NCBI RefSeq assembly: GCF_001885585.1
Contig: NZ_LSRP01000095.1
Coordinates: 1-50,338 of the forward strand
Direction: 5' to 3'
DNA from: Pararhizobium antarcticum
GTDB lineage: Bacteria; Pseudomonadota; Alphaproteobacteria; Rhizobiales; Rhizobiaceae
Length of the DNA stretch: 50,338 nucleotides
A program made the position numbers and the translations under genes. The notes below the pieces were generated by a model, which did not search any database, was not told where the DNA came from, and worked only from the letters and a program-made list of their open reading frames with translations. This document shows, piece by piece, positions 1-7,962 of this stretch. Numbering within the stretch: the stretch's first letter is position 1; each line of letters opens with the position of its first letter.

Positions 1-48
1 TCAGTTTATAGGATAAAAATAAAAATATAGGACAAAAACGGTTTGACG

Positions 49-62
49 GGAGATTTTTCTCC
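49..62. promoter_or_regulatory. Short inverted repeat upstream of the TRAP operon
   Basis: A perfect inverted repeat GGAGA-TTTT-TCTCC lies about 40 bp upstream of the predicted promoter. No T-run follows it, so it is not a classical terminator. It could be the remains of a terminator for a gene left of the window, or an upstream regulator site. Only the symmetry is seen; the function is inferred. Confidence 0.3.
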
Positions 63-100
63 TGTAGCCTTCGGGCTCAAAGAGCAGAGATTTCACGCAT

Positions 101-128
101 TTGACTTATACGAACCATTTCGTACACT
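101..128 (+). promoter_or_regulatory. Predicted sigma-70-type promoter with an operator-like inverted repeat in the spacer
   Basis: TTGACT (101-106) and TACACT (123-128) are 16 bp apart and resemble a -35/-10 pair for the TRAP operon starting at 218. The spacer contains the perfect inverted repeat TACGAA-CCAT-TTCGTA (109-124), which touches the -10 element. A repressor bound there would block RNA polymerase. No regulator gene is visible in the window; the missing regulator could lie just left of it. The repeat is seen directly, and promoter activity and repression are inferred. Confidence 0.5.
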
Positions 129-217
129 ATCGTCGCAACAGGTCTTCGAGGAGGAAGGCCTGAGTTGAAAGGCGCCACATCGCAGGTGCGATCGGCTCCA
201 TCAGAGGAGGACACCCC

Positions 218-1201
218 ATGACATTCGATCTGACCCGACGCCATCTGCTGGGCGGCGCAATAGCGGCGGCCACCATGGCACTTCCAGCCTTCGCGCAGGA
301 CAAGCCTGCTCTCAAGTTTTCCGCCGTGTTCTCCGAACAGGACATTCGCGCCAACATGATGAAAATGTTTGCCGAGGGCATCGGCAACGACTTCAAACTG
401 GAGCCCTATTATGGGGGCACGCTGTTCAAGCAGGGCACCGAACTTGTCGCCTTGCAGCGCGGCAATCTGCAGATGGGCAACATCGCGCCCCAGGATGTCT
501 CCAAGCAGATCCCCGAATGGTCGGTTTTGACCTCCGCCTATCTTTTCCGCGATGCAGCCCATGTCTCCGCCTTCTTCGCCAGCGAGACCGGCGAGGAATT
601 CAAGAAGATGGCCGAGGACAAGCTGCAGATCCGCATCCTCGGCCCCACCTATTTCGGTGCGCGCCAGGTGGGACTGAAGCCCCAGAAGAAGATCATGACG
701 CCCGCCGACCTGGCCGGCATCAAGCTGCGCATGCCGGGCGGCGACGCCTGGCAGTTCCTCGGCGAGGCGCTGGGCGCCAATCCGACGCCGATGGCCTATG
801 CGGAGGTTTACACGGGCCTGCAGACCGGAGCGATCGACGGGCAGGACAATCCGCTGCCGAACGTCAAGAACATGAAATTCTACGAAGTCATGTCGCAGAT
901 CGTCATGACGTCGCACCTGGTCGGGTATGACCTGCTCACGGTCTCCAGCAGCGTCTGGGCGGCCATGAGCGCCGAACAGCAGAAAGCCTTCCAGGCTGCC
1001 GCGGACAGCGCCATGAAGTGGAGCGAAGAGCAGCATCTTGCGCAGGAAAAGGCACTGGTTGACGAGTTCAAGGCGGCCGGGCTCGACATATACGAACCGG
1101 ACATTGCCGCCTTCCGCAAGTTCGCCCAGGACAAGTATCTGAATTCCGATCTCGCCCAGTCCTGGCCGACGGGTATTCTGGAAAAAGTAGCGGCTCTTTG
1201 A
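218..1201 (+). CDS. TRAP transporter substrate-binding protein, DctP family
   Basis: This is a 327-residue periplasmic receptor that would deliver an organic-acid-type substrate to the membrane subunits encoded next. The N terminus has a twin-arginine-like signal (T-R-R-H-L-L at residues 6-11), a hydrophobic stretch and a likely cleavage site after A-F-A near residue 26. DctP hallmarks are present: an I-K-L-R-M-P motif, whose Arg usually binds a substrate carboxylate in this family, and the T-G-A-I-D-G-Q-D-N-P signature. The ATG is preceded by GGAGG about 8 bases upstream. The substrate is unknown; the dehydroquinase-like gene in the same operon hints at a cyclic or aromatic-related acid, but that is inference. 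Confidence 0.93.
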   Translation: MTFDLTRRHLLGGAIAAATMALPAFAQDKPALKFSAVFSEQDIRANMMKMFAEGIGNDFKLEPYYGGTLFKQGTELVALQRGNLQMGNIAPQDVSKQIPEWSVLTSAYLFRDAAHVSAFFASETGEEFKKMAEDKLQIRILGPTYFGARQVGLKPQKKIMTPADLAGIKLRMPGGDAWQFLGEALGANPTPMAYAEVYTGLQTGAIDGQDNPLPNVKNMKFYEVMSQIVMTSHLVGYDLLTVSSSVWAAMSAEQQKAFQAAADSAMKWSEEQHLAQEKALVDEFKAAGLDIYEPDIAAFRKFAQDKYLNSDLAQSWPTGILEKVAAL

Positions 1202-1208
1202 TCCAGAC

Positions 1209-1224
1209 CCGGCCCATGGGCCGG
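1209..1224 (+). other. Palindromic hairpin between dctP and dctQ
   Basis: The 16-base perfect palindrome CCGGCCCATGGGCCGG begins 8 bases after the dctP stop. Hairpins at this place in binding-protein-dependent transporter operons often protect the upstream mRNA, so that receptor is made in excess over permease. There is no T-run, so full termination is unlikely. The palindrome is seen; the role is inferred from such operons. Confidence 0.5.
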
Positions 1225-1295
1225 TTCGCGCCATCGATTGCAGCAGACGGGCCGGCATCTCATGGCGGACCGTCTGCATGCTTTGGAGACTTCCG

Positions 1296-1814
1296 ATGAT
1301 ATCGAAATATGTGGCAATCGGCGCGTGGCTTCGGCGCCGTGCCGAAAACATCGTCGCGCTGATGCTGCTTGCAATGTTTGTCGCGTTCCTGCTGCAGATC
1401 GTCTTCCGCTATGTCCTCAACCTTTCGATCGGCTGGACCAATGAGATCAGTGTCGTCCTGTGGATCTGGATCGTGCTTTTCGGATCGGCCTTTGTCGTGC
1501 GGGAAAGGGACGAGATCCGCTTCGATCTGTTCTGGGGGTCGGCAAGCAACAAGTCGCGCCGCGTGATGCAGTTCATCGCCGCCATGGCGCTGATCATTCT
1601 GTTCGGCGCATCGTTGCCGGCGGTCATCGACTATGTGCTGTTCATGAAGGTGGAAAGCACCGCCTACCTGAAAATCCGTTTCGACTATCTCTATTCCATC
1701 TATGTGATCTTCGCCGTGGCGATGATCATTCGCTACATCTGGCTCGGGATTGCGGCAATCCGCGGCGAACCTGATGCCACACCGGAACAGACGCCACCGG
1801 GGACCGACGCATGA
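1296..1814 (+). CDS. TRAP transporter small permease, DctQ family
   Basis: This is a 172-residue integral membrane protein with four hydrophobic segments, as expected for DctQ, the partner of the large permease. The family-typical stretch R-Y-V-L-N-L-S-I-G-W-T-N-E is present near the end of the first membrane segment. I chose the ATG at 1296 because GGAG sits 7 bases before it. An ATG 18 bases upstream lacks such a site. The stop overlaps the dctM start in an ATGA junction at 1811-1814, which indicates translational coupling. Confidence 0.88.
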   Translation: MISKYVAIGAWLRRRAENIVALMLLAMFVAFLLQIVFRYVLNLSIGWTNEISVVLWIWIVLFGSAFVVRERDEIRFDLFWGSASNKSRRVMQFIAAMALIILFGASLPAVIDYVLFMKVESTAYLKIRFDYLYSIYVIFAVAMIIRYIWLGIAAIRGEPDATPEQTPPGTDA

Positions 1815-3112
1815 ACGTGACAAGCCCTTTCTCGATCGCCGTCGTCGCTATCACACTTCTGGCTTTTCTCGGTCTGCCGATCGGGCTTTCGATGATGGCA
1901 GGGTCGATCCTGTACCTGCTTCTGGCCGGCATGGACATGGGCACCGTTGCCGAACAGTTCCTCAACGGCATGTACTCCAACTATGTGATTCTCGCTGTTC
2001 CACTCTTCGTGCTTGCCGCAGAGTTCATGAATATCGGTTCGATGACCGAACGCCTGCTCGGTTTCTGCAATATGATTGTCGGCCGCTTTCGCGGCGGGCT
2101 GGCGATGGTCAATGTCGCGCAAAGCATCATCTTTGCCGGCATGTCGGGATCCGCCATCGCCGACGCGGCCGGAACGGGCGGGATGATGCAGTCGATGATG
2201 ACGAGGAACGGACGGTATACGCCGAGTTACGCCGCCGCCCTGACAGCCGTCACCTCCGTCATCGGCCCCATTATTCCGCCATCCATACCGATGGTTGTCT
2301 ATGCGCTCGTTTCCGACGCCTCGATCGGTTATCTTTTCCTCGCCGGCATGGTTCCGGGCCTCCTGATGGCGGCGCTGCAGATGCTGCAAGTGGGCATCAC
2401 CGCGCGACGGCGCAATTTTCCGGTGGAGCCGCCGGTGCCGCTGCGCGCGTTTCCGATCATCACATGGAGAGCCCTGCCCGCGCTGATGATGCCCGTGGTC
2501 CTGCTCGGCTGCATCTATAGCGGGATCACAACGCCAACGGAGGCCGCCGCGCTGGCTGCAGCCTATGCTCTTTTTGTATCGGCAACGATCTACAGGAGCA
2601 TCAGTCCCAAGGCCTTCTACGCCGCCCTTTTCAACAGCGCGAAGACGACAACATCGATCGGCATGCTGATCGCCGGTTCGCTCGTCTTCAACTATGTGGT
2701 GACGATCGAAAACATACCGGACACGCTCCGCGTCATTCTCACGAACTGGGAGTTGTCGCCGCTCGGTTTCCTGATCTTCGTCAATGTCATTCTTCTGCTG
2801 CTTGGCTGCGTTTTGGAAGGCACGGCCATTTTGCTGATCATCGTGCCGGTGTTCATTCCGACCGCACAGGCCCTCGGTATCGACCTGGTTCATTTCGGTG
2901 TCGTCGTCGTCGTCAACATCATGCTCGGATTGGTGACGCCACCCTATGGCCTGCTGCTGTTCATCGTTGCCAAGATTTCCGGAGCACCGATGAAGTCCAT
3001 CGTCAAGGATGCCTTGCCGTTCATCTTCTGGATGGTGGCCTGTCTTCTCGTCATTACATTCATTCCCGACATCGTCCTCTGGCTGCCGCGCCTGATGGGC
3101 TACAAAGGCTGA
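1811..3112 (+). CDS. TRAP transporter large permease, DctM family
   Basis: This 433-residue polytopic membrane protein is the ion-coupled transport channel of the TRAP system. It matches DctM in length and hydrophobic pattern. Family motifs include G-M-S-G-S-A-I-A-D-A-A-G-T-G near residues 110-125, I-I-P-P-S-I-P near residue 157 and the E-G-T-A-I-L-L-I segment in the C-terminal half. It overlaps dctQ by four bases and is followed after 10 bases by the dehydroquinase-like gene, so the four genes probably form one transcript. Confidence 0.93.
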   Translation: MNVTSPFSIAVVAITLLAFLGLPIGLSMMAGSILYLLLAGMDMGTVAEQFLNGMYSNYVILAVPLFVLAAEFMNIGSMTERLLGFCNMIVGRFRGGLAMVNVAQSIIFAGMSGSAIADAAGTGGMMQSMMTRNGRYTPSYAAALTAVTSVIGPIIPPSIPMVVYALVSDASIGYLFLAGMVPGLLMAALQMLQVGITARRRNFPVEPPVPLRAFPIITWRALPALMMPVVLLGCIYSGITTPTEAAALAAAYALFVSATIYRSISPKAFYAALFNSAKTTTSIGMLIAGSLVFNYVVTIENIPDTLRVILTNWELSPLGFLIFVNVILLLLGCVLEGTAILLIIVPVFIPTAQALGIDLVHFGVVVVVNIMLGLVTPPYGLLLFIVAKISGAPMKSIVKDALPFIFWMVACLLVITFIPDIVLWLPRLMGYKG

Positions 3113-3122
3113 GACGCAAACC

Positions 3123-3569
3123 ATGAGCAACAAGCCGATCTACATTCTCAATGGCCCCAACCTCAACCGGTTGGGCCGCCGCGAGCCGGAGATCTACGGG
3201 ACGACGACGCTTGCCGAAGTCGAACAGTCGTGCCGGAAGGCTGCGGGCGACAGATCGCTCGAATTCCGACAGAGCAATAGCGAGGAAACGCTGATCGACT
3301 GGGTTCACGAAGCCATCGACGAAGGCGCCGGCATCATCATCAACCCGGCAGCCTTCACATTCACGTCGCTCGCCCTTCTCGATGCCCTGAAGATGTTCAC
3401 CGGTCCGATCATCGAATTCCACATCAGCAACATCCACCGCCGCGAGCAGATCTATCATCGCTCCTACGTCTCCATGACCGCGACCACGGTCATGGCTGGC
3501 CTCGGCGCGGCCGGTTATCCTCTGGCGGTCGAGGCGATGGAGATGCTGATCCGCGCGAAAAAACGATGA
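3123..3569 (+). CDS. Type II 3-dehydroquinate dehydratase homologue with altered substrate-site residues
   Basis: This 148-residue protein has the length and fold signatures of AroQ-type dehydroquinases: N-G-P-N-L-N near residue 10, R-R-E-P-x-I-Y-G with the catalytic Arg20 and Tyr25, R-Q-S-N at 49-52, and H-I-S-N-I-H at 100-105 with the catalytic-site His. Two normally invariant substrate-contact residues are different. The Thr-His-Thr-Ser motif reads T-F-T-S (Phe80), and the Arg of the R-E-x-F-R-x-H-S motif is replaced by Tyr111. Its place directly behind dctM suggests it acts on the transported compound or a derivative, rather than serving as the housekeeping shikimate enzyme. A true dehydroquinase remains possible. 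Confidence 0.8.
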   Translation: MSNKPIYILNGPNLNRLGRREPEIYGTTTLAEVEQSCRKAAGDRSLEFRQSNSEETLIDWVHEAIDEGAGIIINPAAFTFTSLALLDALKMFTGPIIEFHISNIHRREQIYHRSYVSMTATTVMAGLGAAGYPLAVEAMEMLIRAKKR

Positions 3570-3859
3570 CAGCAAAGACCGGCGCAGGGCGCGCCCGAAG
3601 CGCCCCTTGACGATCGTCTTGCGTCTGATCGATGCCTGCCAGGCGCTTGCGGGAGGCAGATGCCCTGGCGGACGAGATCAGCTACGACAGGGCATTGCTG
3701 AGCTTCGAGGCGGCCTGGCTGAAGGCGACAGTCTCGGCTTCGCCTTGCATCTGTGCCTGGCGCGTGCTGAAGCAGACATCGTAGTTTCGGCCGCAGCCCC
3801 GCAATGGACGCGGTCTTGCCGCAGCCAGCCCAAGACGCTGCTGGCAGGTCATTCAAGCC
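3570..3859. other. Intergenic stretch without a convincing gene
   Basis: Apart from the GC-rich hairpin at its left end, this stretch holds no gene I can support. A 50-codon plus-strand frame at 3632-3784 has protein-like composition (A-D-A-L-A-D-E-I-S-Y-D-R-A-L-L) but no ribosome binding site. It could be the remains of a gene. The longer frames on both strands have poor composition and start at unsupported codons. Confidence 0.4.
3587..3605 (+). terminator. Possible GC-rich hairpin terminator of the TRAP operon
   Basis: GGGCGC and GCGCCC form a six-base-pair stem around a seven-base loop, 18 bases after the dehydroquinase-like stop. There is no clear T-tract, so factor-independent termination is weakly supported. 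Confidence 0.3.
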
Positions 3860-4633
3860 CTACAGGATCGCGGTTGCCTCCGGCGTTACTTTCAGGACGG
3901 TGAGAAGACCGGTGGAATAGCAGCCGGTATCAATGCCGATGCGTCCGTCGCGGAAAACCGGCGCCGGGACGATCGTGTGGCCATGGATGACGGTGATCGG
4001 GAGTTTCGGTCCCTCGGAAAGAAACGGCTCCCGGATCCACATCATGTCTTCATCCGTCTGATTGTCCAGTTCCAGGCCTGGCCGAATGCCGGCATGCACA
4101 AACAGATAGCGTCCAATCGATATCGAGACCGGCAACCGCTGCAAGAAATCGACATGCTGTTGTGGTACGGCTTCGCGCGCCAGTGCGACCAGGGTCTTCA
4201 TGCTGCCGGTGGTCTTCAGGACGTAGTCGGCATCGATACCGTAGGACTGCAGTGTCGCCATACCGCCAAAGTCCAGCCAATGCTGTGCACCCGCCCCGTC
4301 CCTGATGAAGGCCAGAAATGCGTCATCGTGATTGCCACACACGGCAAAGCGGACAAGATCGTCCGTATGGCGGCGCGAAAGATGTTCGAGCACCGCTGCC
4401 GAGCCTTTGCCGCGATCAACAAAATCGCCCAGGTAAATGACCGTGGCACTCTGGTTGCGTAGCTGGCAATCCTCCTGGATGCGCTGTTCGGCATGCAGAA
4501 GCTGGTCGATGCAGCCATGGACGTCACCAATGGCATAGATCGGTCCGCGGGTTGCCAGGAGTTTCGTTCGCGTGCGAAGCGCGGGCACGGTGGCTTTCGT
4601 TTGCCCCAGAAGGAGGCGAATGAGTTTTCTCAT
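3860..4633 (-). CDS. PPP-family metallophosphatase (serine/threonine phosphatase-like)
   Basis: This 257-residue cytoplasmic protein carries the full di-metal phosphoesterase signature in order: G-D-V-H-G near residue 37, G-D-F-V-D-R-G near 69, G-N-H-D near 100, a histidine in V-H-A-G and a final H-G-H. These ligate two metal ions in PPP and ApaH-like enzymes. The length fits bacterial PrpA/PrpE-like phosphatases and also some dinucleotide hydrolases, so the substrate is open. The start has an AGAAGG site just upstream. It stands alone, convergent with the TRAP operon. Confidence 0.85.
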   Translation of the reverse strand: MRKLIRLLLGQTKATVPALRTRTKLLATRGPIYAIGDVHGCIDQLLHAEQRIQEDCQLRNQSATVIYLGDFVDRGKGSAAVLEHLSRRHTDDLVRFAVCGNHDDAFLAFIRDGAGAQHWLDFGGMATLQSYGIDADYVLKTTGSMKTLVALAREAVPQQHVDFLQRLPVSISIGRYLFVHAGIRPGLELDNQTDEDMMWIREPFLSEGPKLPITVIHGHTIVPAPVFRDGRIGIDTGCYSTGLLTVLKVTPEATAIL

Positions 4634-4910
4634 GGATGGCCTTCTAGAGCATCAACCACAAAACGTGAATCGCTATGTGTGTGTCTCGACGGATTTCAGG
4701 ACCGTTGGATTTACGATGTTCCCATGCACTTCGTATCGACCTGTCCGTGAGGTGATCGCTGCCAAGTCAACCCGTCAAATCATGCGCCCTGACGACGATC
4801 AAGCATCACAATCACCGCAGGGCTGAGACCGGCCTCAGGGTCGTGCAAATCAATTGGAACGCGAGGGCTTGTTGTCGGGAACGGCGACATCCGCTTGAAA
4901 AGACCATTTT
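4634..4910. other. Intergenic stretch upstream of the phosphatase
   Basis: This 277-base gap should contain the promoter of the minus-strand phosphatase and the end of the polysaccharide operon. I see no gene in it. An imperfect palindrome CTGAGACCGGCCTCAG around 4824 is the only structure noted. Confidence 0.35.
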
Positions 4911-5609
4911 TTATAAGCCATTGCTTACACTTGGCAAGAGCGCGCGCTGTTTGTCTTCCGGCAGAAGTGCGATGCGCGACAGGACGATGCGCTTCCATTC
5001 GTCTGTCCGCGGCGTTGCTGGCGACTGAACCGTCTTCGGATCGAGATATCTGAGCGCAAGTGAGATATCCGCGCCGACGATGCTTTCGCCCTCCAGCAAG
5101 GTGGCATTCGAAAGCCGCTTCCAGTGGGACAGGCGCGCAGTGATGATGCGACCGCTGCTGGGTTCCATCTGCTGTGACATGGACAGCAGCGCAACCTGTT
5201 CCGTCGGATTTTCACCTGCGGCAAGACGCGTCATGGCAAGGCGCAACCAGAGATTTCCATCCGCTGGCGAACACGAAAGGGCGCTGATGACTGCAGCTTC
5301 TGCTCTCGAGACTGCTGCGGCCCAGGCGTCATAGTCTGCAGCAATATTCTGCTGATCCGCGAGCGTCAGCGTCAATGTCACGGCAGCCCGCTTGGCGGGC
5401 GTGTAACAACCGTTCGTGACAAAAAATGATTCGGGCAACGCCGCAAGGGCCGCCGACGAAACAGGCGCACCGTCCTCAATCAGCTTGGCGGCTGCAAGCG
5501 CAGGCGCAGCCTGCAGCGTGTTGACGATCGTGTGGATACTAAGCGCGATCGTAATCGCAAAAGGCATGAAAAGACAAAATTTCCGCACCGTCCCGGCAGC
5601 GAGGGCCAC
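4911..5609 (-). CDS. Membrane-anchored protein of the exopolysaccharide operon, function unknown
   Basis: This 232-residue protein has one N-terminal hydrophobic segment (about residues 12-35) and an otherwise soluble, Ala- and Leu-rich helical body that is probably periplasmic. I do not recognise a defined domain. The middle, with the pattern N-L-W-L-R-L-A-M-T-R-L-A-A-G, is reminiscent of tetratricopeptide-like helices. The GTG start lies only two bases after the stop of the co-polymerase gene and has a GAGG upstream, so the two are translationally coupled. This points to a partner in polysaccharide assembly or its regulation. Confidence 0.65.
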   Translation of the reverse strand: MALAAGTVRKFCLFMPFAITIALSIHTIVNTLQAAPALAAAKLIEDGAPVSSAALAALPESFFVTNGCYTPAKRAAVTLTLTLADQQNIAADYDAWAAAVSRAEAAVISALSCSPADGNLWLRLAMTRLAAGENPTEQVALLSMSQQMEPSSGRIITARLSHWKRLSNATLLEGESIVGADISLALRYLDPKTVQSPATPRTDEWKRIVLSRIALLPEDKQRALLPSVSNGL

Positions 5610-5611
5610 AC

Positions 5612-7903
5612 CTAACCCTCGCGATAATAGGCTGAATATCGCGAGTAATAATACTCGCTGGAGCCATAGGATTTATAGAGTTTCAGCTTGTCTTCGTCGA
5701 CCTTGTTCAGGATGACGCCGAGGCATTTAGCAGCGATCAGCGGCTCGTTTTCCAGCGTTTGCTTGACGATACTTCTGGCCGTCCTGCCCCACTCGACAAC
5801 AAAGATGAAGCCATCGATCTTCGACGCAATGGCGCGTGCATCGACTACCGGACCAAGCGGCGGCAAATCCACGACGACGTAATCGGCATTCGCTGACACT
5901 TCTGAAAGGACCTGCGACATCGCCAGCGAGGACAACAATTCCGACGAATGCGGAATACGCCGCTTCACCACCGCGGGCAGGAATGCGAGTTTGGTCTTTG
6001 CATTCATCAGCAGCATGTCGCGAACCGGACGCTGTTCCAGCACCGCTTCAAGCAGGCCTGCATCCGCATGTTTTCCAAGGGCACGCGTTGCGCCGGGATT
6101 TCGAAGGTCAGCATCGATCAGGACGGTGCGTGCACCCTGGTTTGCCAGAAGCTCAGCGAAGTTGATTGAAACCGTCGATTTTCCCTCACCCGGAAGGATG
6201 GAGACAACCCCGATGATCTTCGATCCCTTGCCCGGAAGGTTCAGATCCGCGGCAATTTTTGCGCTGCGCAAAGTCTCGGCAAAAGCCGACAGCGGGTGAT
6301 CGATCGCATGATTGTAAATTGGGCTGGCTTTGCGAATGGATCGGGGATGTGTCGACTCCGCGTCGATCTCGGCAGCCTTCCGGTCAGTCGAAGCGACCAG
6401 CGGTGCATGCCCGAGATATTCGACACCAAGAACCTCACGGACCTGTTCGCCCGTCCGGAAAAACCGGTCTCTGAATTCCCTGAAGGCACCGATGCCCGCA
6501 CCTGCCGCGCAGCCCATGATCAACGACAGAGCGAGGATAAGGGATTTTCTCGGATGGCTCGGCCCCTGCGGAGGCGTTGCGCGCGAAATTATGCGGGCTT
6601 CGGTGATCGGAAAGGATTGCTGCTGGATCGCTTCCTGGTAGCGTTGAAGAAACGTCTGATAGAGGTTTTTGTAGGTTTCAGCCGAACGCTCAAGTTCGCG
6701 CAACTGCACCTGCGTCTCGCCCGCCAAGGCGCTGACGCCCGATGCCAGGGCGACGCTGGATGCCAGACTTTTTTCGCGCGATTTCGAAACATCCAGTTCG
6801 CTCTGATAGCTCTCGGCGATACGATTGAGTTCCTCAAACATCAGCCGTTCATATTCGCGCATTTCGCCGCGTAGCCTGACAGCCTGTGAATGGTTGGTGC
6901 CGAGCCGATCGGCGATTTCCGCTTCGCGTTTGGACGCCTCGAGGTATTTTTCGCGCAGATTGTTGGAAATCGAACTGTCGAGAACTTCAGAGACGATCGC
7001 GTCGTTCTGTCCATTGGCAATAATCGACCGGATACGGTCAAACTTGGCTTGCGCCTTTGCGGTGTCTGCTTGCGCAACAATCATCGCGCTGTTCAGTTCT
7101 GTCAGTTGCTGGTCGCTGACGAGGCGGCCGTCACTGGTGAGCAATCCGCTGGATGTGCGAAATTTCTGGACTGCCAGATCGGATTCCAGCGACTTCTGCT
7201 TCAACTCTTCGATGCGGTCCTGAAGCCAGGTGCTGGCCCGGCGCGTGGCGTCATATTTCGAGTCCAGCTTGTCTGTCAGGTAAGCGTCAGCGATGCCGCC
7301 GGCGATACTGGCGGACAAGGTCGGCGATGCGGAAGTATAGGATATCGAGATAACGTAGGTGCGTCCAACGCGGCTGACACCGACATTGCCCAAAACCGTC
7401 GACAAGGCTGACCGCCTTTTGAGCTCGTTTATATCGGCAATATCGGTCGACGACGATGCAAACCATCCTGGAACATTCACAATCGACTTGAACACCGACA
7501 GCACTGTTCCAAGCGGCGATTCCGTGGATGCGTTGAATTCCGGATTATCCACGAGCCCCAATTTATCGACGACAGCCAGACCGATCGTATCGGATTTCAA
7601 CAGTTCGATTTGGCTCAGCACGGAGGCCTCGTCATCGACACCGCCGGCGATGGTCGACAACTGATCGACAACCGCACTGTTTTGTCTGTCGATAAGAACG
7701 GTCGACGATGCCGTGTAGAGCGGCACGGCAGACAGTGCATAGGCCGCGCCGAGCAGAACAGCGACGACAGCGGCAACCAAGACTATTTTCCACTGTCGCC
7801 GAGCAGCGCCGAGCAACTTGTCGAAGTCGACAGTTTGATTCTGCTCTTCGGCGCTAAAATCGCGCCGTTCTCGAATGTCGGATGCCCTTGTGTACAGCTG
7901 CAA
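5612..7903 (-). CDS. Exopolysaccharide co-polymerase with C-terminal BY-type tyrosine kinase (ExoP/Wzc-like)
   Basis: This 763-residue inner-membrane protein controls chain length and export of a Wzy-dependent polysaccharide. It has an N-terminal Wzz segment with a first membrane helix near residues 39-59, a long periplasmic coiled-coil region, and a second helix just before residue 470. A cytoplasmic kinase follows, with Walker A P-G-E-G-K-S-T near 571-577, Walker A-prime V-L-I-D-A-D near 594 and Walker B V-V-V-D-L-P-P near 676-682. The last 20 residues hold eight tyrosines, the autophosphorylation cluster typical of BY-kinases. The best start is a TTG at 7903, because TGAGG sits 8 bases upstream. 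Confidence 0.93.
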   Translation of the reverse strand: MQLYTRASDIRERRDFSAEEQNQTVDFDKLLGAARRQWKIVLVAAVVAVLLGAAYALSAVPLYTASSTVLIDRQNSAVVDQLSTIAGGVDDEASVLSQIELLKSDTIGLAVVDKLGLVDNPEFNASTESPLGTVLSVFKSIVNVPGWFASSSTDIADINELKRRSALSTVLGNVGVSRVGRTYVISISYTSASPTLSASIAGGIADAYLTDKLDSKYDATRRASTWLQDRIEELKQKSLESDLAVQKFRTSSGLLTSDGRLVSDQQLTELNSAMIVAQADTAKAQAKFDRIRSIIANGQNDAIVSEVLDSSISNNLREKYLEASKREAEIADRLGTNHSQAVRLRGEMREYERLMFEELNRIAESYQSELDVSKSREKSLASSVALASGVSALAGETQVQLRELERSAETYKNLYQTFLQRYQEAIQQQSFPITEARIISRATPPQGPSHPRKSLILALSLIMGCAAGAGIGAFREFRDRFFRTGEQVREVLGVEYLGHAPLVASTDRKAAEIDAESTHPRSIRKASPIYNHAIDHPLSAFAETLRSAKIAADLNLPGKGSKIIGVVSILPGEGKSTVSINFAELLANQGARTVLIDADLRNPGATRALGKHADAGLLEAVLEQRPVRDMLLMNAKTKLAFLPAVVKRRIPHSSELLSSLAMSQVLSEVSANADYVVVDLPPLGPVVDARAIASKIDGFIFVVEWGRTARSIVKQTLENEPLIAAKCLGVILNKVDEDKLKLYKSYGSSEYYYSRYSAYYREG

Positions 7904-7962
7904 AATCTTACCTCAAAAGGTCGAGAATGGACTTGCACGCAAAAAACGCACCAGTCGCTCGG

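Noticed and set aside
77-1351. Long minus-strand frame opposite dctP
   Set aside because: It is antisense to a clear DctP gene, has an Arg/Gly/His-rich composition and no ribosome site. It is a shadow caused by high GC.
1733-3133. 466-codon minus-strand frame opposite dctM
   Set aside because: It is antisense to a DctM gene with strong family motifs. Its composition is His/Asp/Arg-rich and not protein-like.
3607-3903. 98-codon plus-strand frame after the TRAP operon
   Set aside because: It starts at TTG without a ribosome site, runs into the opposite-strand phosphatase gene, and has no recognisable motif.
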